From assembly GCF_002549775.1 (NCBI RefSeq), contig NZ_NMTR01000006.1, positions 37,284-101,283 of the forward strand: a stretch of DNA of 64,000 bases, written 5' to 3'. Under the pieces are notes generated by a model that had not been told where the DNA came from, did no database searches, and worked only from the letters and a program-made list of their open reading frames with translations. The translations under genes and the position numbers were made by a program. Position 1 is the first letter of the stretch. The number at the start of each line of letters is the position of its first letter. Source of the DNA: Faecalibacterium langellae. Its GTDB lineage: Bacteria; Bacillota; Clostridia; Oscillospirales; Ruminococcaceae. Of the stretch, positions 15,109 through 23,566 are shown in pieces.

Positions 15109-15916
15109 AGTTTGCTCCTTTTTCCAGCTGTTCCGGGGTCATGTTGTAGATGGCGTCGATGATGTAATTGCGGTAGGAAGAATTGCCGTCCAGCGCGGTC
15201 AGGCGCTTGTGGGCAATCTCGCCTGCAAGGCCCATGGCGCACACGGCGGCCGCAGCAGCGTCCAGCGCATGGCCCGGGTTCGCGGTGACGAAGGCCGCCG
15301 TCAGGGCCGAGAGCTGGCAGCCGGTGCCGGTGATGCTGCTCATCATGGGGTGGCCGTTGCGGATGCAGTAGGCCTTCTCCCCGTCGGCCACGATGTCGAT
15401 GGCCCCGGTGATGGCGACCACGGCCCCGGTCTCGGCGGCAAACTTTTTGGCAAAGGCCACGGCGGCGTCGAGGTTTTCTTCGGTGACTTTATCAGCCACA
15501 TCGGCGTCCACGCCCTTGGTGGTGCCCGCGCCGGAAGCCAGGGTCTTCACCTCCGAGATGTTGCCGCGGATGACCGTGAACTTCACCTCCCGCAGCAGGC
15601 GGAAGGCGGTGTCGGTGCGCAGCTTGGAAGCGCCCGCGCCCACCGGGTCCAGCACCACGGGGTGGCCCAGGGCGTTCGCCTTTTTGCCCGCCAGCAGCAT
15701 GCTGGTGATGGTGCGGCTGTTCAGGGTGCCGATGTTGATGTTCAGCCCGCCGCAGATGGTGGTGATGTCCTCCACCTCGGCGGCATCGTCGGCCATGATG
15801 GGCGAAGCACCGCAGGCCAGCACCATGTTGGCGCAGTCGTTCACGGTGACGTAATTTGTGATGTTGTGGATGAGCGGGCACTTGGTGCGCACATTCTCGA
15901 ACTCCGTTTTAAACAT
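15095..15916 (-). CDS. thiM: Hydroxyethylthiazole kinase ThiM
   Basis: Phosphorylates salvaged hydroxyethylthiazole for ThiE. At 273 residues it has the family blocks PLIHNITNYVTVNDCANMVL, SPIMADDAAEVED, NINIGTLNSRT, VVLDPVGAGASKLRT, IRGNISEVKTLAS and the phosphate-binding SSITGTGCQLSALTAAFV. The gene starts 15 bases after thiW with CGGAGG upstream and overlaps thiE. Together with ThiW it makes a thiazole uptake and activation route. Confidence 0.95.
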   Translation of the reverse strand: MFKTEFENVRTKCPLIHNITNYVTVNDCANMVLACGASPIMADDAAEVEDITTICGGLNINIGTLNSRTITSMLLAGKKANALGHPVVLDPVGAGASKLRTDTAFRLLREVKFTVIRGNISEVKTLASGAGTTKGVDADVADKVTEENLDAAVAFAKKFAAETGAVVAITGAIDIVADGEKAYCIRNGHPMMSSITGTGCQLSALTAAFVTANPGHALDAAAAAVCAMGLAGEIAHKRLTALDGNSSYRNYIIDAIYNMTPEQLEKGANYEVR

Positions 15917-15931
15917 TTCGAAGCACCTCCG

Positions 15932-16447
15932 TTAAGAAAGGCTCTGCTGCATGGAGCGCAGGGCACCGGAACGCTGCAGGCTGTACACCAGCACGCCTGC
16001 AATGATGGAACCCACGGCGGTGGAGATCAGGAAGGGCACGATGTAGGCGTAGAAGGCGATGTCGCCGGCGCTCTTGCCCATGAGGAAGATGGCTACGGGG
16101 TAAGCGCACAGGCCGCCCAGGATGCTGGTGCCGAACACCTCACCCACCATGGTGGCAAAGATGTTTTTGGTCTTGTGGTACACCAGGCCGCACAGCAGCG
16201 CACCGAACATGCTGCCGGGGAAGGCCATCAGGCTGCCCAGGCCCAGCAGATTGCGCAGCAGGGAAGCCACAAAGGCCACGCCGAGGCCCCACCAGGGGCC
16301 CAGCAGCACGGCACAGGTCACGTTGACCATGTGCTGGATGGGGGCGCACTTGCTGCCGAACATGGGGAAGCTGAACACGCTGCCCACCACGCACAAAGCG
16401 CACAGCATACCGGCCAGAGCCAGCTTTTTCACAGAGATGTTTTTCAT
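15932..16447 (-). CDS. thiW: ThiW, thiazole-specific ECF transporter substrate component
   Basis: A 171-residue membrane protein with five or six hydrophobic segments and the S-component features GVAFVASLLRNLLGLGSLMA and GEVFGTSILGGLCAYPVAIF. ThiW-type proteins bind the thiazole moiety and use the shared EcfA/EcfT energising module, which is not in this window. The start at 16447 has AAAGGAG seven bases upstream; the longer frame upstream runs through the riboswitch leader and is not coding. It is the first gene after the riboswitch, consistent with thiazole salvage by ThiM next to it. Confidence 0.9.
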   Translation of the reverse strand: MKNISVKKLALAGMLCALCVVGSVFSFPMFGSKCAPIQHMVNVTCAVLLGPWWGLGVAFVASLLRNLLGLGSLMAFPGSMFGALLCGLVYHKTKNIFATMVGEVFGTSILGGLCAYPVAIFLMGKSAGDIAFYAYIVPFLISTAVGSIIAGVLVYSLQRSGALRSMQQSLS

Positions 16448-16591
16448 AGGGACGCTCCTTTCAAGGCGGCAGGGGCACAGCCAGCGCCCCCGCAGAACAC
16501 CCCCGCACCGGGCGCAGACGGGCGCACCGGGGGCAGGGGATATACGGAAGCGGTCGAGGCTTGCTGGCCTCCTCTCACGCCGGAACACGGC

Positions 16592-16669
16592 TTCCCATCG
16601 CTGACGGTTTTCCAGGCTCAGGGCGCTCCCCCTCAGCCCGCTGCGGCCCTCCCGCAGAAGCCGCCCCTT
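16592..16669 (-). promoter_or_regulatory. Second, degenerate TPP-riboswitch-like element
   Basis: Downstream of the first aptamer's terminator and before thiW, the minus strand reads in order GGGGCGGC, a stem CTGCGG/CCGCAG, GGCTGAG, GCCTGGAAAAC and CAGCGATGGGAAG. These fall in the same order and spacing as the TPP aptamer of E. coli thiM (GGGGTGCC, hairpin, GGCTGAGA, ACCTGATCTGGATAAT, CAGCGTAGGGAAG). Several invariant positions differ, including CTGAGA to CTGAGG, so TPP binding is uncertain. GC-rich foldable sequence follows up to the thiW ribosome site. Confidence 0.4.
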
Positions 16670-16714
16670 TTACATCCGGCGCGGCTGGGTCTTCCTCCTT
16701 AAGAAAAAATGCAA

Positions 16715-16752
16715 CAAAAAAAAAAACAGGGGGCCCCGGCGGAGCCTCCTGC
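16715..16752 (-). terminator. Riboswitch expression-platform terminator
   Basis: On the minus strand a GC-rich stem (CAGGAGGCTCC with GGGGCCCCCCTG, one mismatch) is followed by twelve T in a row. It sits about 17 bases after the TPP aptamer and should stop transcription when TPP is bound. Confidence 0.8.
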
Positions 16753-16768
16753 AAAAAATCACGCACAT

Positions 16769-16857
16769 GCTGACTTCCTACGGCGGCATTATCCGCATCA
16801 GGTAAAAGGGTCGAAGTTCGGGTACTTCCTCTCAGCCCGCGCACGAGCTCCCCTGTA
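16769..16857 (-). promoter_or_regulatory. TPP riboswitch aptamer
   Basis: Senses thiamine diphosphate and turns the thi operon off. The minus strand carries the hallmark sequences in order: ACAGGGGAGCTCG, GGCTGAGAGG, ACCCGAAC, TTTTACCTGATGCGGATAAT and GCCGCCGTAGGAAGT. A promoter lies just upstream and an intrinsic terminator just downstream, so control is by transcription attenuation ahead of thiW-thiM-thiE-thiC. Confidence 0.93.
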
Positions 16858-16873
16858 TTTGCTTGTGCCTTGT

Positions 16874-16902
16874 ATTCTACACCTCTTTCCCCAAAATTGC
16901 AA
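16874..16902 (-). promoter_or_regulatory. Promoter of the thi operon
   Basis: On the minus strand: TTGCAA, 17-base spacer, TAGAAT. Transcription would start near 16867, directly before the TPP aptamer. Confidence 0.7.
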
Positions 16903-16923
16903 GGGGGAAGGCTTACCCCCCGC

Positions 16924-16963
16924 AAAAACAGCCGGACACGGTTTTCGTGCCCGGCTGTTTTTG
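16924..16963. terminator. Terminator of the cellobiose phosphorylase gene
   Basis: AAAACAGCCGG pairs with CCGGCTGTTTT, extended inward by CACG/CGTG. A and T runs on both sides make it bidirectional. It lies about 40 bases after the phosphorylase stop and also insulates the thi promoter. Confidence 0.85.
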
Positions 16964-17001
16964 TTAGGAAGGAGAAATTATGAAAATGCTTTGCGAAACG
17001 C

Positions 17002-19437
17002 TTATCCCATGGTGACCCGCACGGCCACTTCGGTGCCTGCCGGGGCCAGCGGCAGCACATTGCCCGCGATGGCCCTGCCGTCCACAGTGACGACCTTCAC
17101 GCCGTGCTGGACGGCGGCGGCATTGTCCACCGTGATGTGGTACACCGCGCCCCGGAAGCGGCGGGTGACTGTAAAGCTGCCCAGCGTGTGGGGAATGCAG
17201 GGGTCCACCTTCAGGCCGTCCAGCGTGGGCTGGATGCCCAGAATGTACTGGCTCACGTTGAAGAAGGTCCACGCCGCCGTGCCGGTCAGCCAGCTGTTCT
17301 TCGCTTCGCCGAAGGTGGGGGCGTCCCTGCCCGCCACCATCTGGCTGTAGACGTAGGGCTCGGTGCGGTGGATCTCGGAAATGTCCTCAATGTAGGCCGG
17401 GCAGGTCTTGCGGTAGACCTCAAAGGCCCGGTCGCCGTGGCCGAGCACCGCCTCGGCGCAGCTGATCCAGGGGTTGTTGTGGCAGAAGATGCCCGCGTTC
17501 TCCTTGTAGCCCGGGGGATAGCTGGAAATTTCGCCCAGGTTCAGCTGGTAACTGGTGTAGGCGGGCTGGTGCAGCACCACGCCGTACTTGGTGTCCAGCC
17601 GTTCCTCCACGCTCCTAAGGGCAGCGGCGGCCTGGCCGGTCTCTTTGCCGATGCCCGCCATGACGCACATGCCCTGGGGCTCGATGAAGATCTGGCCCTC
17701 GGTGCACTCCTTGCTGCCCACCGGCTTGCCAAAGGCGTCGTAGGCGCGGCGGAACCACGCGCCGTCCCAGCCCGCGGTGAGGGTGGCCTGCTCCACCGCG
17801 TCGATGCTCTTGCGGGCCGCGGCGGCCTCGTCGGTGAGGTGCAGGTGATCGCACAGTTCGGCGTACTCATGGCCGTACTTGACGAACATGCCCGCGATGA
17901 ACACGCTCTCGGCCACGGGGCCCTCGCTGGGGCCGGTGATCTGGAAGCTCTCGCCCGGGTGCTCCGAGAAGCAGTTCAGGTTCAGGCAGTCGTTCCAGTC
18001 GGCGCGGCCGATGAGGGGCAGGCCGTGGGGGCCCAGGTGGGTGCAGGTGAAGTTGAAGCTGCGGCGCAGGTGCTCCATCAGGGGCTGGGCCTTGCTTTCG
18101 TCGTTGTCAAAGGGCACCTGCTCGTCCAGAATGGACCAGTCGCCGGTCTCGCGCAGGTAGGCGGCGGTGCCCGCAATGAGCCACAGCGGGTCATCGTTGA
18201 AGCCGGTGCCGATGTCGCGGTTGCCCTTCTTGGTCAGGGGCTGGTACTGGTGGTAGGCGCTGCCGTCCTCAAACTGGGTGGCGGCGATGTCCAGGATGCG
18301 CTCCCGGGCGCGGGAGGGGATGATGTGCACGAAGCCCAGCAGGTCCTGACAGCTGTCGCGGAAGCCCATGCCGCGGCCGGTGCCGCTCTCAAAGTAGCTG
18401 GCGGAGCGGCTCATGTTGAAGGTGACCATGCACTGGTACTGGTGCCAGATGTTCACCATGCGGTCCAGCTTTTCCTCGCTGGATTCCAGGTGGTAGGTGG
18501 AGAGCAGTGCTTCCCAATGGTCGGCCAGGGCTTTGCGGGCGGCATCCACCTGGGCGCTGGTGGCGTAGCGGCTGATCATGGCGTGGGCACGCGCTTTATT
18601 GATGACGCCCGGGGCGGTGAACTTCTCGTCCTGGGGGTTCTCGATGTAGCCGAGACCGAACAAAATCTTCTTTTCCTCGCCCGGGGCCAGGGTGACGTGG
18701 ATGTGCAGCGCGCCCACCGGGGCCCACCCGTGGGCGATGGAGCCGGAGCAGTGCCCGGCGCGGACGGCCTCGGGGTCTGCCGGGCCGCCGTACACCCCGC
18801 AGAATGCGTCGCGGGTGGTGTCGAAGCTGGTGACCGGCGTGTCGGACCAGAACACCGCGTAGTGGTCGCGGCGTTCGCGGTACTCGGTCTTGTGGTAGAT
18901 GACGCCGGGCTCCACCTCCACTTCGCCGGTGGAGAAGTTGCGCTGGAAGTTGGAGCTGTCGTCGATGGCGTCCCACAGGCAGAACTCCACATAGCCGAAG
19001 ACGTCCAGCTCCTTCACGGCGTCGGTGTGGTTCTGCAGGGTCAGGCGGTCCAGCTCGCAGGCGTCGCCTTTGGGTACGAACAGCTCCTGCGCGGCGGCCA
19101 CGCCGTTCTTCTCGCCCTCGATCACGGTGTAGCCCAGGCCGTGGCGGCAGGTGTAGCGGTCCAGCGGGGTCTTGGTGGGCTGCCAGCCGGGGTTCCAGAC
19201 GGTATCGCCGTCCTTGATGTAGATGTGGTGGCCGTCCATGTCCAGCGGGGAGCTGTTGTAGCGGTAGCGGGTCAGGCGGCGCATCCGGGCGTCGCGGTAG
19301 AAGCTGTAGCCGCCCGCCGTGTTGGAGACAAGGCTGAAGAAATCCTCGCTGCCCAGGTAGTTGATCCAGGGCAGGGGCGTGCGCGGGGTGGTGATGACGT
19401 ATTCCTTGTGTTCATCATCGAAGTGACCGAATCTCAT
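17002..19437 (-). CDS. GH94 cellobiose phosphorylase
   Basis: Cleaves cellobiose with inorganic phosphate to glucose-1-phosphate and glucose in the cytoplasm, saving ATP. At 811 residues it is the usual length for the family. Blocks include [20 protein letters not shown] at the N-terminus, [39 protein letters not shown] and [13 protein letters not shown], whose aspartate (WND) is the catalytic acid of GH94 enzymes. HNNPWI and FHGA-like C-terminal parts complete the fold. The start at 19437 has GGAGGA upstream. It is divergent from the lacI-type gene, whose operator lies in its leader. Confidence 0.93.
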   Translation of the reverse strand: MRFGHFDDEHKEYVITTPRTPLPWINYLGSEDFFSLVSNTAGGYSFYRDARMRRLTRYRYNSSPLDMDGHHIYIKDGDTVWNPGWQPTKTPLDRYTCRHGLGYTVIEGEKNGVAAAQELFVPKGDACELDRLTLQNHTDAVKELDVFGYVEFCLWDAIDDSSNFQRNFSTGEVEVEPGVIYHKTEYRERRDHYAVFWSDTPVTSFDTTRDAFCGVYGGPADPEAVRAGHCSGSIAHGWAPVGALHIHVTLAPGEEKKILFGLGYIENPQDEKFTAPGVINKARAHAMISRYATSAQVDAARKALADHWEALLSTYHLESSEEKLDRMVNIWHQYQCMVTFNMSRSASYFESGTGRGMGFRDSCQDLLGFVHIIPSRARERILDIAATQFEDGSAYHQYQPLTKKGNRDIGTGFNDDPLWLIAGTAAYLRETGDWSILDEQVPFDNDESKAQPLMEHLRRSFNFTCTHLGPHGLPLIGRADWNDCLNLNCFSEHPGESFQITGPSEGPVAESVFIAGMFVKYGHEYAELCDHLHLTDEAAAARKSIDAVEQATLTAGWDGAWFRRAYDAFGKPVGSKECTEGQIFIEPQGMCVMAGIGKETGQAAAALRSVEERLDTKYGVVLHQPAYTSYQLNLGEISSYPPGYKENAGIFCHNNPWISCAEAVLGHGDRAFEVYRKTCPAYIEDISEIHRTEPYVYSQMVAGRDAPTFGEAKNSWLTGTAAWTFFNVSQYILGIQPTLDGLKVDPCIPHTLGSFTVTRRFRGAVYHITVDNAAAVQHGVKVVTVDGRAIAGNVLPLAPAGTEVAVRVTMG

Positions 19438-19486
19438 AAATGCTTCCTCCTTGTACAGCTGCCGGGAAGGCCCGGCTGCTTCGCGT

Positions 19487-19503
19487 TTGCGAAAACGATT
19501 AAG
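19487..19503. promoter_or_regulatory. LacI-type operator 1 (phosphorylase side)
   Basis: TTGCGAAAACGATTAAG, identical over 17 bases to operator 2 at 19888. It has the central CG with A/T-rich flanks of LacI-family sites and lies about 25-40 bases inside the phosphorylase transcript, where binding would block elongation. Confidence 0.7.
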
Positions 19504-19533
19504 CATGACGGCGGGAGCATTCTCTTTGCTTTT

Positions 19534-19562
19534 AGAATAGCCGAACCGCACACAAAATGCAA
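19534..19562 (-). promoter_or_regulatory. Promoter of the cellobiose phosphorylase gene
   Basis: On the minus strand: TTGCAT, 17-base spacer, TATTCT. Transcription would start near 19527, giving a leader of about 90 bases containing operator 1. Confidence 0.6.
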
Positions 19563-19854
19563 GAGCTTTTGCGAAAAAACTTTGGAAAGATTTTTTCACA
19601 AAACGGGCGTGGATGCACGGTTTTTGCGGAAACTTTTTCCGGCGGGCCCGTCAGGGCAGAGCGGCGCGCAGCAAAACGAAGGGGCCGGAAGCCCATTTAA
19701 AAGTAATATTAGATGGGACGAAAACGACAGCGAAAAAAGTTTCGATTTTAACCGAAATGTAACGAAAACCATTCGAGATGCACAATTCCGGCCCGCCGGA
19801 ACCGAACAAAACGCCAAAAGTGATGCTAAAAGCCCAAAACTTTTGCGTTTGCGC

Positions 19855-19883
19855 TTGATTTTTCGTGCAGAGTGCGCTATCAT
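19855..19883 (+). promoter_or_regulatory. Promoter of the lacI-type gene and transporter operon
   Basis: TTGATT, 17-base spacer, TATCAT. Operator 2 begins four bases after the -10 element, so the regulator would occlude the start of transcription. The stretch 19563-19854 between the two promoters shows no gene. Confidence 0.65.
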
Positions 19884-19887
19884 GAAC

Positions 19888-19904
19888 TTGCGAAAACGAT
19901 TAAG
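19888..19904. promoter_or_regulatory. LacI-type operator 2 (regulator side)
   Basis: TTGCGAAAACGATTAAG, the second exact copy of the 17-base site, overlapping the predicted transcription start of the regulator gene. It implies autoregulation and joint control with the phosphorylase. Confidence 0.7.
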
Positions 19905-19962
19905 GACATGACGAAGAACATCCACCCGCGAAACCGTTCTTCGGGAAGGAGGCGAGCAGGCG

Positions 19963-20964
19963 ATGCCATCCCTGAAAGATCTGGCAAAGGAATGCGGCGT
20001 GTCGGTGGCAACGGTCAGCAAGGCACTGAACGACCAGCCGGATATCTCGCCTGCCACACGGGAGCGGGTACGCGCCGCAGCGCACCGCATGGGCTACCTG
20101 CCCAACGCCGCCGCCCGCGCCCTGAAGACCAACCGAACTTACAACCTGGGCGTTCTGTTCGTGGACGAACGGCAGAGCGGCCTGACCCACGAATACTTCT
20201 CCGCTGTGCTGGACAGCTTCAAGGTGGAAGCGGAAAAGCGCGGCTACGACATCACCTTCATCAACCACAGCGGCAAGAGCATGAGCTACCTCGAACATTG
20301 CCGCTACCGCAATGTGGACGGCGTGGTGATCGCCTGCGTGAACTTCTACGACCCGCAGGTGGTGGAGCTGGTGAACAGCGAGGTGCCGGTGGTGACCATC
20401 GACCATGTGTTCAACAACCGCATGGCGGTGCTCTCCGACAACGTCGCCGGTCTGAAAGCTCTGGTGCGGCAGGCATGGGCCTGCGGCCACCGGCGCATCG
20501 CCTTCATCCACGGCGAAAAGACCGCCGTCACCGAGAACCGTCTGGCGGGCTTCTATCAGGTGTGCGAGGAGTTGGGCCTGCAGGTGCCGGAGGAGTACGT
20601 CCGCAGCGGCGTCTACCACGACGCAGACCGCTGCGCCGCCGAGACCCGGGCCCTGCTGGAACTGCACGAGCCGCCCACCTGCATCATCTTCCCCGACGAC
20701 TTCTCCGCTCTGGGCGGCTACAACGCCATCAGCGAGAAAGGTCTTTCCATCCCGGAGGACATCTCGGTGATGGGCTACGACGGCATCTACCTCTCCCGGG
20801 TGGTCAAGCCCCAGCTGGTGACCTACCAGCAGAACACCGCGGCTTTGGGCCGCACCGCAGCCGAAAAGCTCATTGAGCTGATCGAACACCCCCGCGTGAC
20901 GCTGCCCGAACAGATCCGGGTCTCCGGCAGGCTGCTGGACGGTGGCTCGGTGCGCGGGCTGTAA
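19963..20964 (+). CDS. LacI-family transcriptional regulator
   Basis: A 333-residue repressor with the N-terminal helix-turn-helix LKDLAKECGVSVATVSKALN and hinge NAAARALKTNRT, then a periplasmic-binding-type sugar domain (NLGVLFVDERQSGLTHEYFS through CIIFPDDFSALGGYNAISEK and DISVMGYDG). It probably senses a cello-oligosaccharide or its product and controls the phosphorylase on one side and itself plus the transporter on the other, through two identical operators. AAGGAGG lies ten bases before the ATG. The ligand is inferred from the neighbours. Confidence 0.92.
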   Translation: MPSLKDLAKECGVSVATVSKALNDQPDISPATRERVRAAAHRMGYLPNAAARALKTNRTYNLGVLFVDERQSGLTHEYFSAVLDSFKVEAEKRGYDITFINHSGKSMSYLEHCRYRNVDGVVIACVNFYDPQVVELVNSEVPVVTIDHVFNNRMAVLSDNVAGLKALVRQAWACGHRRIAFIHGEKTAVTENRLAGFYQVCEELGLQVPEEYVRSGVYHDADRCAAETRALLELHEPPTCIIFPDDFSALGGYNAISEKGLSIPEDISVMGYDGIYLSRVVKPQLVTYQQNTAALGRTAAEKLIELIEHPRVTLPEQIRVSGRLLDGGSVRGL

Positions 20965-21057
20965 AACACTTTTGGCTCCAAAGGCTCCCGTGCAAAGGAC
21001 CTTTTCTGAACAACAAATAAGAATAAGTATGGAAAACCATGAAGGAGGTTTACCCTT

Positions 21058-22497
21058 ATGAAAAAGATCTCTCGCCGTAATTTCCTGCTCGCTTCCGGTG
21101 CCGTGACCATTGGTGCAGCTCTGGCTGCCTGCGGCGGCAGTTCCGCCTCCACCAGCACCGCTTCCTCGGCCGCTGCTTCTTCTGCCGCTTCCGAAGCCCC
21201 CGCCGCACAGGGCAAGGTGCTGAACATCTGGTGCTGGAACGATGAGTTCCAGAGCCGCTTCAACGCCTACTACCCCGAGGTCTCCGAGGTGGCAGAGGAT
21301 AAGTCCACCACCACCCTGAAGGACGGCACCGTCGTCAAGTGGACCATCAACCCCAACGAGAACAACAACTACCAGAACAAGCTGGACGAAGCCCTGCTGA
21401 GCCAGGATTCCGCCGCCGATGACGACAAGATCGACATCTTCCTGATCGAGGCCGACTACGCTCTGAAGTATGTGGACTCCGATTACGCGCTGGACGTGAA
21501 GGCCGACATCGGCCTGACCGACGACGACCTGTCCGGCCAGTACCAGTACACCAAGGACATCGTCACCGTGGACGGCAGCCAGCGCGGCACCACCTGGCAG
21601 GCTACCCCGGGTCTGTTCGCTTACCGCCGCAGCATCGCAAAGGATGTTCTGGGCACCGACGACCCCACCGAAGTGCAGAGCTACCTGTCCGACTGGGATA
21701 AGTTCAACGATGTGGCAGCCCAGGCCTACGCCAAGGGCTACAAGATGCTCTCCGGCTTCGACGATTCCTTCCGCACCTTCTCCAACAACATCAGTGCACC
21801 CTGGGTGGACGGCACCACCATCAACGTGGACCCCAATATGATGAAGTGGGTGGACCAGACCAAGGAGTACACCGATAAGGGCTACAACAACAAGTCCAGC
21901 CTGTGGGACAGCCAGTGGGCCGCCGACCAGGGCCCCACCGGCAAGGTGTTCGGCTTCTTCTACTCCACCTGGGGCATCAACTTCACCCTGCTGGGCAACT
22001 CGCTGGAGACCCCGGTGGCCGACGGTGAGACCCCGCAGGTAGGCAACGGCATCTACGGCGACTACGCTGTGTGCGAAGGCCCTCAGCCCTACTACTGGGG
22101 CGGCACCTGGATCTGCGGCGCAGCGGGCAGCGACAACATTGAGCTCATCCGCGACATCATGCAGAAGCTGACCTGCGACGAAGCCATCATGAAGCAGATC
22201 ACCCTGGATACTCAGGACTACACCAACAACGAAAAGGCCATGAACGAGATCGCCAACAGCGATTACAGCTCCGACTTCCTGGGCGGCCAGAACCACATCG
22301 CTCTGTTCGCCGAGGCTGCAGGCAAGATCGACATGTCCAACGCGGGCCCCTACGATCAGGGCATCACCGAGAGCTTCCAGGCCGCATTCAAGGATTACTT
22401 CACCGGCAACGTGGACGAAGACACCGCCAAGGCGAACTTCCAGACCGCTATCCAGGAGAAGTACCCCGAGCTGACCGACGTGGTCTGGCCCGCATAA
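21058..22497 (+). CDS. Sugar ABC transporter substrate-binding lipoprotein
   Basis: A 479-residue extracellular binding protein for carbohydrate uptake, family 1 type. The N-terminus has a twin-arginine-like start (KKISRRNFLLASGAV) and a lipobox LAAC, giving lipidation at about Cys25, followed by a low-complexity Ser/Ala/Thr linker (about residues 28-50) before the mature domain begins at VLNIWCWNDEFQSRF. AAGGAGG precedes the ATG. It follows the regulator gene by 93 bases and precedes two permease genes. Given the GH94 enzyme, cellobiose or cellodextrin is the likely substrate. No ATPase is encoded here, so a shared MsiK/MsmK-type ATPase is expected elsewhere. Confidence 0.92.
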   Translation: MKKISRRNFLLASGAVTIGAALAACGGSSASTSTASSAAASSAASEAPAAQGKVLNIWCWNDEFQSRFNAYYPEVSEVAEDKSTTTLKDGTVVKWTINPNENNNYQNKLDEALLSQDSAADDDKIDIFLIEADYALKYVDSDYALDVKADIGLTDDDLSGQYQYTKDIVTVDGSQRGTTWQATPGLFAYRRSIAKDVLGTDDPTEVQSYLSDWDKFNDVAAQAYAKGYKMLSGFDDSFRTFSNNISAPWVDGTTINVDPNMMKWVDQTKEYTDKGYNNKSSLWDSQWAADQGPTGKVFGFFYSTWGINFTLLGNSLETPVADGETPQVGNGIYGDYAVCEGPQPYYWGGTWICGAAGSDNIELIRDIMQKLTCDEAIMKQITLDTQDYTNNEKAMNEIANSDYSSDFLGGQNHIALFAEAAGKIDMSNAGPYDQGITESFQAAFKDYFTGNVDEDTAKANFQTAIQEKYPELTDVVWPA

Positions 22498-22530
22498 CGG
22501 CTTCCGACGTTTGACTGAAAACTGAATCAA

Positions 22531-22567
22531 AAGGGGCGGGCGGCATATCTCGCCCGCCCCTTTTCTT
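22531..22567 (+). terminator. Intercistronic terminator after the binding-protein gene
   Basis: Perfect stem GGGGCGGGCG (22533-22542) with CGCCCGCCCC (22551-22560), then TTTTCTTT. Placed between binding protein and permeases, it probably lets most transcripts end here, giving more binding protein than permease. Confidence 0.8.
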
Positions 22568-22581
22568 TGGGAGGCGATCCT

Positions 22582-23565
22582 ATGGGAGAAAAGAAAAAGA
22601 AAGGGTCGATCAGCTACGCGAAGTGGGGCTACATCTTCATTGCGCCGTTCTTCATCATCTTCGCGGTATTTCAGCTGATCCCTCTGGTATCCACCATCTA
22701 CTACAGCTTCTTTGAATATTACCGCAGCGGCCTGAAGGTCATTGGCCCGAACTTCGTGGGCCTGAAGAACTACATCACCCTGTTCGCCACCGATCTGCCC
22801 AAGTATTTCGGCAACACGCTGATTTTGTGGATCATCGGCTTCATCCCGCAGATCGCCGTCTCGCTGCTGCTGGCGGCCTGGTTCACCGACCTGCGGCTCA
22901 AGCTCAAGGGCCAGACCTTCTTTAAGACGGTCATCTACATGCCCAACCTGATCATGGCCTCGGCCTTTGCCATGCTGTTCTTCGCGCTGTTCTCGGACAA
23001 CGGCCCGGTGAACTCGGTGCTGCTGAGCATGGGCATCCTGGACGAGCCCTTCAGCTTCATGAACTCGGTGTGGGGCAACCGCGGCCTTGTGGGCCTGATG
23101 AACTTTCTGATGTGGTTCGGCAACACCACCATCATGCTGATGGCTGCCATCATGGGTGTGGACCCCACCCTGTATGAGGCCGCCGAGCTGGACGGCTGCA
23201 CCCCGAACCAGATGTTCTGGAAGATCACCATCCCGCTCATCCGGCCCATCCTGATCTATGTCATGATCACTTCCATGATCGGCGGCCTGCAGATGTTCGA
23301 TGTGCCGCAGATCTTGACCAACGGCAAGGGCGGCCCCAACCGCACCTCCACCACCATGATCATGTATCTGAACAACCACCTGTTCAGCAAGAACTATGGC
23401 ATGGCCGGTGCCGTTTCCGTGGTGCTGTTCCTCGTGTGTGCTGTGCTGTGCGTGGTGGTCTACTTCTCCCTCACCAAGGAAGACGACGGCCTGACCCGCG
23501 CCCAGCGCAAAGAGCTGAAAGCGGCCAGAAAAGCAGCTGCCAAGGCAGCAAAAGGAGGGAACTGA
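22582..23565 (+). CDS. Sugar ABC transporter permease (MalF type)
   Basis: A 327-residue permease with six membrane spans and the ABC-importer EAA loop (EAAELDGCTPNQMFWKITIP). A highly basic C-terminal tail (about the last 25 residues, alternating Ala and Lys) faces the cytoplasm. The ATG at 22582 has GGGAGG seven bases upstream; an earlier TTG lies within that site. It pairs with the MalG-type permease gene one base downstream. Confidence 0.92.
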   Translation: MGEKKKKGSISYAKWGYIFIAPFFIIFAVFQLIPLVSTIYYSFFEYYRSGLKVIGPNFVGLKNYITLFATDLPKYFGNTLILWIIGFIPQIAVSLLLAAWFTDLRLKLKGQTFFKTVIYMPNLIMASAFAMLFFALFSDNGPVNSVLLSMGILDEPFSFMNSVWGNRGLVGLMNFLMWFGNTTIMLMAAIMGVDPTLYEAAELDGCTPNQMFWKITIPLIRPILIYVMITSMIGGLQMFDVPQILTNGKGGPNRTSTTMIMYLNNHLFSKNYGMAGAVSVVLFLVCAVLCVVVYFSLTKEDDGLTRAQRKELKAARKAAAKAAKGGN

Positions 23566-23566
23566 T

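Noticed and set aside
14942..16702. 586-codon plus-strand frame over thiM, thiW and the riboswitch
   Set aside because: Antisense to conserved thiamine genes and to a TPP aptamer; His/Gly/Ala-rich with no domain.
17104..19911. 935-codon open frame on the plus strand opposite the cellobiose phosphorylase
   Set aside because: Composition is Val/Ala/Gly/His-rich with no family features. It is the antisense shadow of a GC-rich gene with clear GH94 motifs and its own promoter on the other strand.
19900..23379. 1159-codon open frame on the minus strand opposite lacI, the binding protein and a permease
   Set aside because: It spans three well-supported genes on the other strand, has no ribosome site and no recognisable domain. 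A shadow caused by codon bias.
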